Both the position numbers and the translations under genes were made by a program. Below the pieces are notes generated by a model. The model did not search any database. It was not told the origin of the DNA and saw only the letters and a program-made list of their open reading frames with translations. DNA of 64,000 nucleotides from Lachnospiraceae bacterium (lineage in GTDB: Bacteria > Bacillota > Clostridia > Lachnospirales > Lachnospiraceae). This document shows positions 48,168-57,164 of the stretch, one piece after another. The DNA lies in contig JAILEQ010000073.1 in NCBI GenBank assembly GCA_024687305.1, forward strand, positions 1-64,000. The letters run 5' to 3'. Position 1 is the first letter of the stretch; the number at the start of each line of letters is the position of its first letter.

Positions 48168-48437
48168 TTAATGAACATATTGCCCGAAATTGCTCCAAAG
48201 AGTAACTATATAATCTCTTAGCGTCGTAAGCATCCAGTGTCCCAAAAGCATGAGTGAGAGAAATACACATATGACCTTGGGCACGAACGTAAGCGTCTGT
48301 TCCTGAATGGAAGTAACCGTCTGAAAGATACTTATGAGCAAACCGATGATTAACGAAACCAGCAGAACCGGTGACGCCAACTCGATTATCGTAAAGAATG
48401 CGTCACGCATCAAAGTTACGACATCATCAAGTGTCAT
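48168..48437 (-). CDS. fliQ: Flagellar export apparatus protein FliQ
   Basis: ASPVLLVSLIIGLLISIFQTVTSIQEQTLTFVPKVICVF. Confidence 0.96.
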   Translation of the reverse strand: MTLDDVVTLMRDAFFTIIELASPVLLVSLIIGLLISIFQTVTSIQEQTLTFVPKVICVFLSLMLLGHWMLTTLRDYIVTLWSNFGQYVH

Positions 48438-48462
48438 GTGATTAACTCCTTTCTTTCACAAA

Positions 48463-49326
48463 CTAATGATAAAACGAAGTTACGAGAGAGCCTATGATAA
48501 GGCTCCAGCCGTCCGCAAGAACAAACAAAAGTATCTTGAACGGCATCGAAATGGTCGTCGGCGGGAGCATCATCATACCCATACTCATGAGCACCGAGGC
48601 GACGATCATATCTATGACTATAAACGGAATGTATATGATAAAACCGATAATGAATGCGGTTCTTAATTCGCTGATCACAAAAGCCGGAATGAGAATGTTG
48701 TTGGGAATATTTTCAAGTGCCCCGTCCCACTCCGTTTCCGATATCTTCATGAAAAGTTCGACATCCTTTGTCTGAGTCTGCCCGTACATAAAATCCCTGA
48801 ACGGTTCCATACCGATCCTGAAAGCTTCCTCCTGATTGATCTCACCGCGGTCAAGCGGAATGATCGCCTCATTGTATGCTCTTGAAAAGGTAGGGCTCAT
48901 GATAAAGAAAGTGACAAACAACGCAATGCCTATCAAAACCTGATTTGGGGGTGCGGTGTTTGTATTTAACGCCGCTCTCGTAAAGTGAAGAACGATGATG
49001 ATACGCGTAAAGCATGTCAGCATCAAAAGAAGTAACGGCGCAATCGCAATAAGGGTCAATGTGAGCAATATTCTCAATGACCCTGACAGCTGACCGTTGC
49101 CATCGTTGTAAGTGATGGTAAGATCGTTTGAAATATTAAGTTCTTTTAAGTCTTCCGGCGTTTCTGCCGTACCCGCATCCTCAATGTTTGTACGACTCTC
49201 GGTTTCTCCCGTTAAGTGGGAATCGACCGTATTGGTAAGACGTGATGCGTAGGATGAAGACTTAAGCCCGATAAACAATATGCCCGCAAGTAACAGCAGG
49301 CAAATCATTCTAAAAAACTTCTTCAT
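48463..49326 (-). CDS. fliP: Flagellar export apparatus protein FliP
   Basis: LLMLTCFTRIIIVLHFTRAALNTNTAPPNQVLIGIALFVTFFIMSPTF; IPFIVIDMIVASVLMSMGMMMLPPTTISMPFKILLFVLADGW. Confidence 0.97.
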   Translation of the reverse strand: MKKFFRMICLLLLAGILFIGLKSSSYASRLTNTVDSHLTGETESRTNIEDAGTAETPEDLKELNISNDLTITYNDGNGQLSGSLRILLTLTLIAIAPLLLLMLTCFTRIIIVLHFTRAALNTNTAPPNQVLIGIALFVTFFIMSPTFSRAYNEAIIPLDRGEINQEEAFRIGMEPFRDFMYGQTQTKDVELFMKISETEWDGALENIPNNILIPAFVISELRTAFIIGFIIYIPFIVIDMIVASVLMSMGMMMLPPTTISMPFKILLFVLADGWSLIIGSLVTSFYH

Positions 49327-49683
49327 TTAACTGTCTTTCTCTTCTTCCTTCGCTTTTTTTAAAAAGTCTTTAAAGGAAATTTTTTCCGTCTGTTCCTCGG
49401 GGAAACTGATGGAATCCGCGGGTATCTCCGAAATCGTCGTGACAGTATCTTTGCAGACCGCTATGGCGAAATAGCGATCCGCAATCTTAACTATCTGAAT
49501 ATATTTATTCTGTGCGATCCGCTGCGTTTCAATAACATTTATGTTGCTGCCCGACAGACGTTCTTTCTGGAAGTTTCCCACGAACTTTGTTGTGAAAAAG
49601 CATATAAAAAGAACAAACGCAAATATGAGCAGGACTGTTATGAACTGAACCGCCGAGGACGTACTTGACCCCACGATAAACAT
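49327..49683 (-). CDS. fliO: FliO/FliZ-like flagellar biosynthesis protein
   Basis: Short TM protein immediately upstream of fliP; TKFVGNFQKERLSGSNINVIETQRIAQNKYIQIVKIADRYFAIAVCKDTVTTISEI. Confidence 0.85.
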   Translation of the reverse strand: MFIVGSSTSSAVQFITVLLIFAFVLFICFFTTKFVGNFQKERLSGSNINVIETQRIAQNKYIQIVKIADRYFAIAVCKDTVTTISEIPADSISFPEEQTEKISFKDFLKKAKEEEKDS

Positions 49684-49703
49684 TCAAACCTCCAAAGGTA
49701 AGA

Positions 49704-50066
49704 TCAGCCTACTACCTTCTTAACAGCCTCTAATACTCTGTCAGCCTGGAAAGGCTTAACGATAAAGTCCTTTGCTCCGGACTGGATGGATTCGATAACC
49801 ATCGCCTGCTGACCCATTGCGGAACACATGATGACCATTGCTCCGGGATCGTTCTCTTTAATCTTCTTTAATGCCTGGATACCATCCATTTCGGGCATTG
49901 TTATATCCATAAGTACCAGATCGGGCTTGGTTTCGTTATATTTTTCGACTGCCTTGAGTCCGTTCTCGGCCTCGCCTGCAACGACATAGCCGTTCTTTGT
50001 AAGAATGTCTTTGATCATCATTCTCATGAATGCCGCATCATCACAAATTAAAATATTCTTTGCCAT
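49704..50066 (-). CDS. cheY: Chemotaxis response regulator CheY
   Basis: NILICDDAAFMRMMIKDIL; LVLMDITMPEMDGIQALKKI; GAKDFIVKPF. Confidence 0.96.
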   Translation of the reverse strand: MAKNILICDDAAFMRMMIKDILTKNGYVVAGEAENGLKAVEKYNETKPDLVLMDITMPEMDGIQALKKIKENDPGAMVIMCSAMGQQAMVIESIQSGAKDFIVKPFQADRVLEAVKKVVG

Positions 50067-50092
50067 TGTTTAAATTCCTCCGCTTTCTGGGG

Positions 50093-51337
50093 TTATTTAA
50101 TAATCTCTGTAACTCTGACCGCAAAACTCTCCTCAAGTACCACTACTTCACCCTTAGCTACGAACTTTCCGTTTACCAGTACGTCGATAGGTTCGCCCGC
50201 TATCTTGTCGAGCTCTATGATCGTTCCGGGTGAAAAGTCCAGTATTTCGGATATCGACTTGACGGTACGGCCGAGTTCAACCGTTACTTCAAGCGGGACA
50301 TCCATGATCAAGCCGATATTCTCGTGGCCGGCCATCTGGCTGTAATCGCCCGAGAAACTCTGGAACTGCGCGGGTGCAACGTTTACACCTTGCATCGGCA
50401 TTCCCATCTGCGGCATACCCATTCCCATCTGAGGCATTCCCATGCCCATCTGCGGCATGCCCATACCCATTTGAGGCATACCCATGTTCATTTGAGGCAT
50501 TCCCATATTCATCATATCCGGTGTCGGCTGCTGCATCTGCATCTGAGGCTGAGGTGCCGGTGCGGGCTGAGGTGCACTCTGAGGTGCCGGTGCCGGTTCG
50601 GGTTCGGGCTCGCTCTCCGCGCCACCCATTGACTGTGCAAGGAAGTTCTCGACAAGTCTTTTTGCGAACTCTACAGGATATAACTGCATGATCGTTGAAT
50701 CGACTAAATCTCCGATCTGCATTGAGAATGCTACTTTTACAAACGTTCCTCCAAGGAACGGAGCTATATCATCGCCGGTCTTAAACTCTGTAAGATCTAT
50801 AAGGCTTGCCTCCGGCGGGCTGATATCGATCATCGTACCAAGCATTGTGGAAAGAGATGTTGCCGAAGCGCCCATCATCTGGTTCATCGCTTCGGAGATG
50901 GCACTTAAGTGAAGTTCTCCAAGCTCTCCTTCCGTATTGGTACCGTCACCGCCCATCATGAGATCGGTGATAACCTTTACATCGTGTTCTCGCAAAACGA
51001 GGATGTTCGTACCGTCAAGACCCGCGGTGTAATGGATCTGTATGAATACGCAGGGCTTAACATAATCTTCGATAACATTGTCCCACGTTACCATGGAAAC
51101 AACGGGCGTCGTGATGTTAACCTTGCGGTTAACGAGCGAATAAAGAGTAGTCGCCGAGGAGCCCATGCTTATGTTGGCTACCTCTCCGACCGCATCCCTT
51201 TCGACTTCATCCAATGTCGCATCGGAGGATGCCGCAGCGGCTGAAGTGGTTTCTTGCGCCGGCTGGGAAGACGTATCGGAAGGATCCATGCCGCTTAACA
51301 GCGCATTTATCTCGTCCTGAGATAACATTCCATCCAT
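50093..51337 (-). CDS. fliY: Flagellar switch/CheY-P phosphatase FliY (CheC-like domain plus FliN domain)
   Basis: N-terminal MLSQDEINALLSGM; DAVGEVANISMGSSATTLYSLV; C-terminal FliN MDVPLEVTVELGRTVKSISEILDFSPGTIIELDKIAGEPIDVLVNGKFVAKGEVVVLEESFAVRVTEII. Confidence 0.95.
   Translation of the reverse strand: MDGMLSQDEINALLSGMDPSDTSSQPAQETTSAAAASSDATLDEVERDAVGEVANISMGSSATTLYSLVNRKVNITTPVVSMVTWDNVIEDYVKPCVFIQIHYTAGLDGTNILVLREHDVKVITDLMMGGDGTNTEGELGELHLSAISEAMNQMMGASATSLSTMLGTMIDISPPEASLIDLTEFKTGDDIAPFLGGTFVKVAFSMQIGDLVDSTIMQLYPVEFAKRLVENFLAQSMGGAESEPEPEPAPAPQSAPQPAPAPQPQMQMQQPTPDMMNMGMPQMNMGMPQMGMGMPQMGMGMPQMGMGMPQMGMPMQGVNVAPAQFQSFSGDYSQMAGHENIGLIMDVPLEVTVELGRTVKSISEILDFSPGTIIELDKIAGEPIDVLVNGKFVAKGEVVVLEESFAVRVTEIIK
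50395..50515 (-). repeat. In-frame 21-nt tandem repeats encoding (GMGMPQM)n in FliY
   Basis: Translation MMNMGMPQMNMGMPQMGMGMPQMGMGMPQMGMGMPQMGMPMQ. Confidence 0.9.
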
Positions 51338-51341
51338 TTTT

Positions 51342-52331
51342 TTACTCCTCCTCCCTTATAATCTTCGTAATCTGTGCCGCGTATTTGTCTTTGCTGGTAC
51401 CCGGCAACGCTTTAAACTTAAATATGTTACCCACATAAATGTTCAGCTCACTCTCGAGCTGCGTATCGAGCCTTATGATATCTCCGGGCTGCAGATTTAT
51501 AAAATCGTTTACCGATACCTGGCTCTTTCCCATTATAACCTTAACAGGTATGTCCACCCTCTTTATAAGGGATTCGATATGTAACTGATAATCTTCGTCA
51601 CCGATCTCCTGCATCGTTGAGAACCAATACTTTGTATTGAGTCTGTCCATGATGCTCTCTAACGTGAAATACGGCAGACACACGTTCATGAAACCTTCAA
51701 CGTCGCCGATCTTCATGTTGAGCGTTACGATCGCGATCATTTCGTTGGGTGCTATGATCTGTGCGAACTGAGGATTGGTCTCGATACGTTCGAGCACCGG
51801 ATTTATCTCCAGTACGTTTTTCCACGGTTCTCGCATGAGTTGCATCGATACGATCATCAGTTTTTCAATGATCGTCATCTCTATCTCGGAAAAGTCTCTG
51901 TTCTTTTCAAGAGGCATTCCCTTTCCGCCGAGCATTCTGTCGATCATCGCAAACCCGAGGTTTGCCGCCAGATCCAATATGATACTTCCGTTTAGCGGCT
52001 GAAAATTTATTACACCCAGTATTACCGGGTTTGACAGTGCGTTCGTGAACTCCGAAAATGTTACGGTTTCGGAACTCGCAACACTGACCGTTATATTCTT
52101 TCTTAAGTAGACCGGAAGATTCGTGGCAAGTAATCTTCCGTAATGCTCGTATATGATCTCGAGCGTACGCAGGTGTTCTTTGGAGAACTTCGCCGGTCGT
52201 TTAAAGTCATAATTCTTGACTTGGCGTTCGCCTTTGTCCTGCATTTCGTCTACGTCCAGCTCACCGGTGCTTAGCGCTGCCAGCAGGCTGTCTATTTCAT
52301 TTTGAGACAAAACCTCGCCCACGAAGCTCAC
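51342..52331 (-). CDS. fliM: Flagellar motor switch protein FliM
   Basis: VLSQNEIDSLLAAL; YDFKRPAKFSKEHLRTLEIIYEHYGRLLATNLPVYLR; GTG start. Confidence 0.97.
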   Translation of the reverse strand: MSFVGEVLSQNEIDSLLAALSTGELDVDEMQDKGERQVKNYDFKRPAKFSKEHLRTLEIIYEHYGRLLATNLPVYLRKNITVSVASSETVTFSEFTNALSNPVILGVINFQPLNGSIILDLAANLGFAMIDRMLGGKGMPLEKNRDFSEIEMTIIEKLMIVSMQLMREPWKNVLEINPVLERIETNPQFAQIIAPNEMIAIVTLNMKIGDVEGFMNVCLPYFTLESIMDRLNTKYWFSTMQEIGDEDYQLHIESLIKRVDIPVKVIMGKSQVSVNDFINLQPGDIIRLDTQLESELNIYVGNIFKFKALPGTSKDKYAAQITKIIREEE

Positions 52332-52416
52332 CTCCCCTGTCCCATTTTTTTAGATCCGCTGCACAAAGAAAACGGATGCGGTACCGGTACTTAAGTGACC
52401 GCTTTAAGGTGTTGCC

Positions 52417-52932
52417 TTATTGATACATTATGTTGCTGAAGGCTACTTTATAGATGAAGTCTGAGTCGTAAGCCTCCTGAAGTTTAGCAAGTATCTCATT
52501 ACGCAATGCTTCGGAATTGTCCTTCACTTCTTCAAGTGTATGACTGCCGATGACTTCGATGATAATGCTCTTTATAAGGCTGTCCTGAGATGCTATGTTT
52601 GCACCGTAGGTTTCGTAATCGGGATGAGTCTTGTTAAGCATGAGTGAAACGGCAACGATGCAGTAGTGATCCTTTCCGTCTTCGCCCTTTTTAAGCGGTA
52701 TTGTAAGGTCGTCGGGTATATCATGGGGCTCAAGATCGCTCAGTTTGATTTCCGTCTCGCCCTCAACTTCCGATTCACCGCCAAGTTCAATATTAAGTAC
52801 ACTTGCAATGCTGGTAACGAGTGCCGATGTCTTCTTGACCGAGCTCATGGTCGAGAACATCATGATGGATGTGAGCACAAGGTTAACTACCAGAAGTGCC
52901 AGTATCAATACCGAGATCAAATTCTTCTTCAT
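52417..52932 (-). CDS. fliL: FliL-like flagellar basal body-associated protein
   Basis: N-terminal TM; C-terminal SQDSLIKSIIIEVIGSHTLEEVKDN..LRNEILAKLQEAYDSDFIYKVAFSNIMYQ; between motB and fliM. Confidence 0.85.
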   Translation of the reverse strand: MKKNLISVLILALLVVNLVLTSIMMFSTMSSVKKTSALVTSIASVLNIELGGESEVEGETEIKLSDLEPHDIPDDLTIPLKKGEDGKDHYCIVAVSLMLNKTHPDYETYGANIASQDSLIKSIIIEVIGSHTLEEVKDNSEALRNEILAKLQEAYDSDFIYKVAFSNIMYQ

Positions 52933-52951
52933 AAGAATTCACTGCTCCTGT

Positions 52952-53791
52952 TTAATAGTTACTGAGTTCGTGATAGATCTTTATCTCGACGCGACGGTTT
53001 CTGTCACGGCCTTCGCTCGTTGAGTTGTCCGCTATTGGCATATACTCACCGCGTCCGGTGTGTTTCATCATCGCAGGATCGAGATTGGTATTCTCTTTAA
53101 AGAAATAGAATACCGAAAGCGCGCGGGCGCTTGATAATTCGTCGTTGTTCGCAAAACGCTTCGATCTTTCGGGAACGTTGTCGGTGTGTCCTTCGATCTC
53201 TATCTCGTAGCGTGCGTACTTTTCAAGTATCATTCCCACTTTCTTAAGCGTGGGTACGATGGAATCCGCAATGTCGGCTGAACCGGGGTTGAACAGGATC
53301 GCGCCTTTTAACGAGAGCTGAACATACTGACTGTTGAAATCTATCTCAACCTTATCCGCTATGTTGTTTTCGCTTAACGCTTCTTCGATCTGTTCTGCCA
53401 GCTGTTCGCTTCTTTCAAGCTTGGCTTTCTCGATCTCTTCCAAACTGTCGGAAAGTTCTTTTTCTGCTTCGTTTTGCTCGGAATCAAACTGATCTGCATT
53501 GAGATCGTTCTCAGCCATGGCGCCCGTCGAATTGATGTATTTATCAAGTTCGTTGAGCTGACTGACTCCGTTACTGATAAGTATGCCGTCGCCTATCGCG
53601 GTACTTCCCGCCTGGAATATACTGAAAGTACTTGTGAACGAGGCTGCTATCTCATCAAATTTCTTTTCATCCACACTGGATGAAGCAAACAGCAATACGA
53701 AGAAGCAAAGAAGAAGGTTCATCAGATCGGCGAAGGTATTGAGCCAGGGCTGGCCGGGACCGCCGTCGGGCTCTTTCTTCTTACGTGCCAT
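52952..53791 (-). CDS. motB: Flagellar stator protein MotB
   Basis: PWLNTFADLMNLLLCFFVLLFASSSVD; OmpA-like IEGHTDNVP...SSARALSVFYFF. Confidence 0.95.
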   Translation of the reverse strand: MARKKKEPDGGPGQPWLNTFADLMNLLLCFFVLLFASSSVDEKKFDEIAASFTSTFSIFQAGSTAIGDGILISNGVSQLNELDKYINSTGAMAENDLNADQFDSEQNEAEKELSDSLEEIEKAKLERSEQLAEQIEEALSENNIADKVEIDFNSQYVQLSLKGAILFNPGSADIADSIVPTLKKVGMILEKYARYEIEIEGHTDNVPERSKRFANNDELSSARALSVFYFFKENTNLDPAMMKHTGRGEYMPIADNSTSEGRDRNRRVEIKIYHELSNY

Positions 53792-54595
53792 TTATTCCTC
53801 TCCTCCGTCATCAGAGCCGGCGGTTGCTTTACGCTGAACGGGAGAAAGGAATGATTTAAGTTTTTCCTCGATAACTCTCGGGTTCTCGCCTGCCTGAATT
53901 GACAAAAGTCCTTCGATCATTATTTCCTTGACCATCATTTCTTCCGCGTTGAAGTTCTTCATTTTAAACGACGCGGGGAGGCAGAGCCAGTTAGCGATCA
54001 TTGAACCGTACAATGTCGTCAGCAAAGCGACTGCCATGGCGGGACCGATCTTTGATGAATCTTCCATGTTGTAGAGCATGTTAACAAGTCCTATCAGGGT
54101 ACCGATCATACCCCAGGCAGGACCCATGGCTGCAAAGCGTTCATAAAAGGATACAACTTTATTGTGACGACCCTCAATACTGGCAAGTTCCGTCTCCATG
54201 ATAGCTCTTACAAGTTCGGGATCGGTTCCGTCAACGATAAGCAATATTCCCTTCTTAAGAAACTCGTCGTCAAGATCTCCGGCCGCTTCTTCAAGGGACA
54301 AAAGACCTTCCTTACGAGCAACGTTAGAAAGATCTATTATTTTCTGAATTATTTCCTGTGTATTAACCTTGGGCGATTTGAAAATGAGAGCAAAGGATTT
54401 CAGATTGGAGAGAAATTCCTTGAGCTCGTAAGAAGCCATCATACAACTGATGGAACCACCGATGGTAATATATACGGATGAAAGGTCGATAAAGTTCGAA
54501 ATTGCTGAAAAGTCAATTCCGTTTTCTCCGTTAATGATACCATATATAATTAAGCCAAAACACAGCACTAAGCCTAAAATGGAAGCTAAATCCAC
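53792..54595 (-). CDS. motA: Flagellar stator protein MotA
   Basis: AAMGPAWGMIGTLIGLVNMLYNMEDSSKIGPAMAVALLTTLYGSMIANWLCLP. Confidence 0.95.
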   Translation of the reverse strand: MDLASILGLVLCFGLIIYGIINGENGIDFSAISNFIDLSSVYITIGGSISCMMASYELKEFLSNLKSFALIFKSPKVNTQEIIQKIIDLSNVARKEGLLSLEEAAGDLDDEFLKKGILLIVDGTDPELVRAIMETELASIEGRHNKVVSFYERFAAMGPAWGMIGTLIGLVNMLYNMEDSSKIGPAMAVALLTTLYGSMIANWLCLPASFKMKNFNAEEMMVKEIMIEGLLSIQAGENPRVIEEKLKSFLSPVQRKATAGSDDGGEE

Positions 54596-54620
54596 TTATA
54601 CTCACCCCTGAACTTTACGC

Positions 54621-54806
54621 TTAATTCGCATAAAATTCCTTTCTATACGATTTTACAAGATTTCTCAGTTCTTGTCTACTTTCTTTTACAATTAATTTGC
54701 GCCCTGTGGTCATTGTTATGACCGTATCCGGGGTCTCCTCGATTATCTCGATAAAGCGCTCGTTTATATCCACTTTTACCCCATTTAGCTTCGTAACCTC
54801 TATCAT
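54621..54806 (-). CDS. flbD: FlbD-family flagellar protein
   Basis: MIEVTKLNGVKVDINERFIEIIEETPDTVITMTTGRKLIVKES; between flgE and motA. Confidence 0.92.
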   Translation of the reverse strand: MIEVTKLNGVKVDINERFIEIIEETPDTVITMTTGRKLIVKESRQELRNLVKSYRKEFYAN

Positions 54807-54923
54807 ACCTTACCTCCTGAAACAGATTATTAGAAACACCTGTTTTTGTAGCCGTGTGATAAACGCCAAAACGAGCAGAGGACATACGTCCCCCACTCAG
54901 AGCAAACTATTGTTAAAACGTCT

Positions 54924-54955
54924 TTAACCCACCGCCCTTTCGGGCCGTGGGTTAA
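54924..54955 (-). other. Strong hairpin at the start of the flgE-flbD intergenic region
   Basis: TTAACCCAC-C-GCCC-TTTC-GGGC-C-GTGGGTTAA; no T-run, so not a canonical terminator. Confidence 0.7.
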
Positions 54956-54964
54956 TATCAATGA

Positions 54965-56671
54965 TTATCTCTTAAGGTTTACAAGTTCTTCAAGCATGGT
55001 ATCGGATACGGTGATGATACGGCTGTTTGCCTGGAAACCACGCTGTGTGGTGATCATTTCGGTAAACTCTGCGGAGAGGTCTACGTTACTCATTTCCAGA
55101 ACACCTGTTGTCATATATCCGCCAGAAGCTGTGATATCAACGCCGACGCCGTCAAACTCGCCGGAGTTAAGACTTGCGGAATAAAGGTTCTCGCCTGCTT
55201 TTTCAAGACCTGCGGCATTTGCAAATTCAGCAACTGCGATCTGTCCGAGAAGCTGGGTCATACCGTTGTCGTATGAAGCATAGATCATACCGTTTGTCTG
55301 AACGGTAATACCGCTCATGTTACCGAGTCTTCTACCGGTTCCGAGGCCTTTGGTGTCACCGCTTACCGCAGCGATGGTGGAAGTACCGGAGTTGTTGTAC
55401 ATGTTTGATGCGGACCAGTCCATCTCGATATCGGAGAACTTTTCAAGCGGAGTTCCGTCAGTAAGCTGAGTTGCAAAATCAAGAGTGATGAACTTTTCGC
55501 CGTCGATATCTTTAAAGTAACCGTTGTTGGTATCGTATGTGAGCTTCGATCCGTTAACTTCTTTTTTGTCGATGGTAAGCGTACCGTCGTTGTAATTAAT
55601 GGTGATCTGCTTAAGAGCTGCGATATCTTCATCCGAAAATCCGTAAGTGCCCTGTAACTGAGCCTTCAATGTTGCATCAGCTCCACCCGAAAGATCCCAT
55701 GTTACCGACTCGATGGTAGTGCCGTCTTCTTTATAGTTGACCGTAACGGGTGCTGCCGTGGTCGTAGGAAGAGTCCAGGGTGTGACAGTAGCCGGATCTG
55801 TGGATGTATCTGCCCAGTTAATGGTACCGGCCGTAGGTACGTTTGAGGTGGGAAGCATACTCTTTGCAACGCTTACATTCGCTTCGAAAGTTGTTCCGAC
55901 TTTAACGATATCCGAAAGAACGGTTCCGGGATACTGTTCGGTGATCGAGTGCATCTTGCCGTCTGTTCCCTTTGAAAGAATATCGTCAAGCTGTACGTAG
56001 TAAACGCCGTCATCAAGGGTTGAATGTACGGAGAATTTGGCTGTATAAGAATAACCGAGGTTATCGTAGAAGCTGAGTGACAAAGCGCGGCCCGCTTCTG
56101 TTGCGGCATCCTCATCGTTCTTATCCATGATACCCGCAACATAAGATTTCTCTGTTGCTTCGGGTTCGCAGACGAGTTTTTCGGCGCTCATGATCCTTAA
56201 AGGTTCTACGGTATCTTTTCTGATCGTTCCGGTAGTATCGTCAACGCCCCAGCCCATTACGTTGTAACCGTTACTTGTCATAACAAGGTTACCTACCGCA
56301 TCGACCGTGAAAGCGCCCGCACGTGTAAAGTAATTGTCATTACCGTCTGAAACTATGAAGAATGACTGTCCTGTGATACAAATATCGAAGGGGTTACCTG
56401 TTGTCTGGGTGGCACCCTGTGAAGAAATAGCTGTATTGATGGCTGCGGACTGAACACCGAGACCTATCTGTCTGGCGTTGGTACCGCCGGTACCCGTAAG
56501 ATCGTTGGGTCCGCTGGATTTCTGAGTTGTCTGATACATCAATTCACTGAAGGTGATGGAACTTGACTTGTAAGCAACAGTGTTAACGTTTGCGATGTTG
56601 TTACCGATAACATCCATCTTGGTCTGGTGTGTTTTAAGTCCCGACACGCCAGAGTACATTGATCTCATCAT
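54965..56671 (-). CDS. flgE: Flagellar hook protein FlgE
   Basis: MYSGVSGLKTHQTKMDVIGNNIANVNTVAYKSSSITFSELMYQTTQ; C-terminal GVLEMSNVDLSAEFTEMITTQRGFQANSRIITVSDTMLEELVNLKR. Confidence 0.96.
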   Translation of the reverse strand: MMRSMYSGVSGLKTHQTKMDVIGNNIANVNTVAYKSSSITFSELMYQTTQKSSGPNDLTGTGGTNARQIGLGVQSAAINTAISSQGATQTTGNPFDICITGQSFFIVSDGNDNYFTRAGAFTVDAVGNLVMTSNGYNVMGWGVDDTTGTIRKDTVEPLRIMSAEKLVCEPEATEKSYVAGIMDKNDEDAATEAGRALSLSFYDNLGYSYTAKFSVHSTLDDGVYYVQLDDILSKGTDGKMHSITEQYPGTVLSDIVKVGTTFEANVSVAKSMLPTSNVPTAGTINWADTSTDPATVTPWTLPTTTAAPVTVNYKEDGTTIESVTWDLSGGADATLKAQLQGTYGFSDEDIAALKQITINYNDGTLTIDKKEVNGSKLTYDTNNGYFKDIDGEKFITLDFATQLTDGTPLEKFSDIEMDWSASNMYNNSGTSTIAAVSGDTKGLGTGRRLGNMSGITVQTNGMIYASYDNGMTQLLGQIAVAEFANAAGLEKAGENLYSASLNSGEFDGVGVDITASGGYMTTGVLEMSNVDLSAEFTEMITTQRGFQANSRIITVSDTMLEELVNLKR

Positions 56672-56750
56672 AATGAATGACCTCCTGAAAATCTGCAGTA
56701 ATCTTTGACTTCTTCTGTCAGTCGGAAGTCTTAGCCTCCAAAAGGTCCGG

Positions 56751-57149
56751 CTAAACTATTACTGCTCCGTCTATATTGGTGAATACATTGTCTTCGGAAT
56801 CCGTCCTATCCAATGCGGTTACTACTGTGTTGTTGGGAACGTTTACTATAAAAGCAAGCGAGTCAACAATCACCAAAGATTCTTTGATTCCTTTCTCAGA
56901 AGCTTTTCTTGCGGCATCGTTTAAGCGAATCATCTGTTCGTCGGATAATGCTATGTTTCTTTCTTCGAGTCTTCCGGCTGCATGCTTGGAAAATCGAAGA
57001 TCCTGTCTGGGGATCATTATCTGCGACTTCTGTTTTAATATGTCATTAAAACTGATCTCCTGCGCTTTTGCTTTGCCTGATACTTTTCCGGCCAGGTAAG
57101 TATCTTTAACCTGTTCTATCGAAAGAAAACCGTTCTTTTGAACATCCAT
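56751..57149 (-). CDS. Flagellar operon protein, TIGR02530-like
   Basis: LRFSKHAAGRLEERNIALSDEQMIRLNDAARKASEKGIKESLVIVDSLAFIVNVPNNTVVTALDR. Confidence 0.88.
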   Translation of the reverse strand: MDVQKNGFLSIEQVKDTYLAGKVSGKAKAQEISFNDILKQKSQIMIPRQDLRFSKHAAGRLEERNIALSDEQMIRLNDAARKASEKGIKESLVIVDSLAFIVNVPNNTVVTALDRTDSEDNVFTNIDGAVIV

Positions 57150-57164
57150 GTCGATCTCCTTTCT

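Noticed and set aside
50391-50520. Possible CRISPR or VNTR array
   Set aside because: Repeats are 21-nt, in frame and inside the fliY coding sequence with no spacers; protein repeats instead.
54676-54885. 69 aa minus-strand ORF overlapping flbD in another frame
   Set aside because: Overlaps well-supported flbD; the upstream part is kept only as a possible structured element.
54924-54955. Rho-independent terminator between flgE and flbD
   Set aside because: Strong stem but no T-run on either strand, and it lies inside a conserved operon.
54807-54964. c-di-GMP (GEMM) riboswitch upstream of flbD
   Set aside because: No recognisable GEMM core motifs by eye; cmsearch would be needed to settle it.
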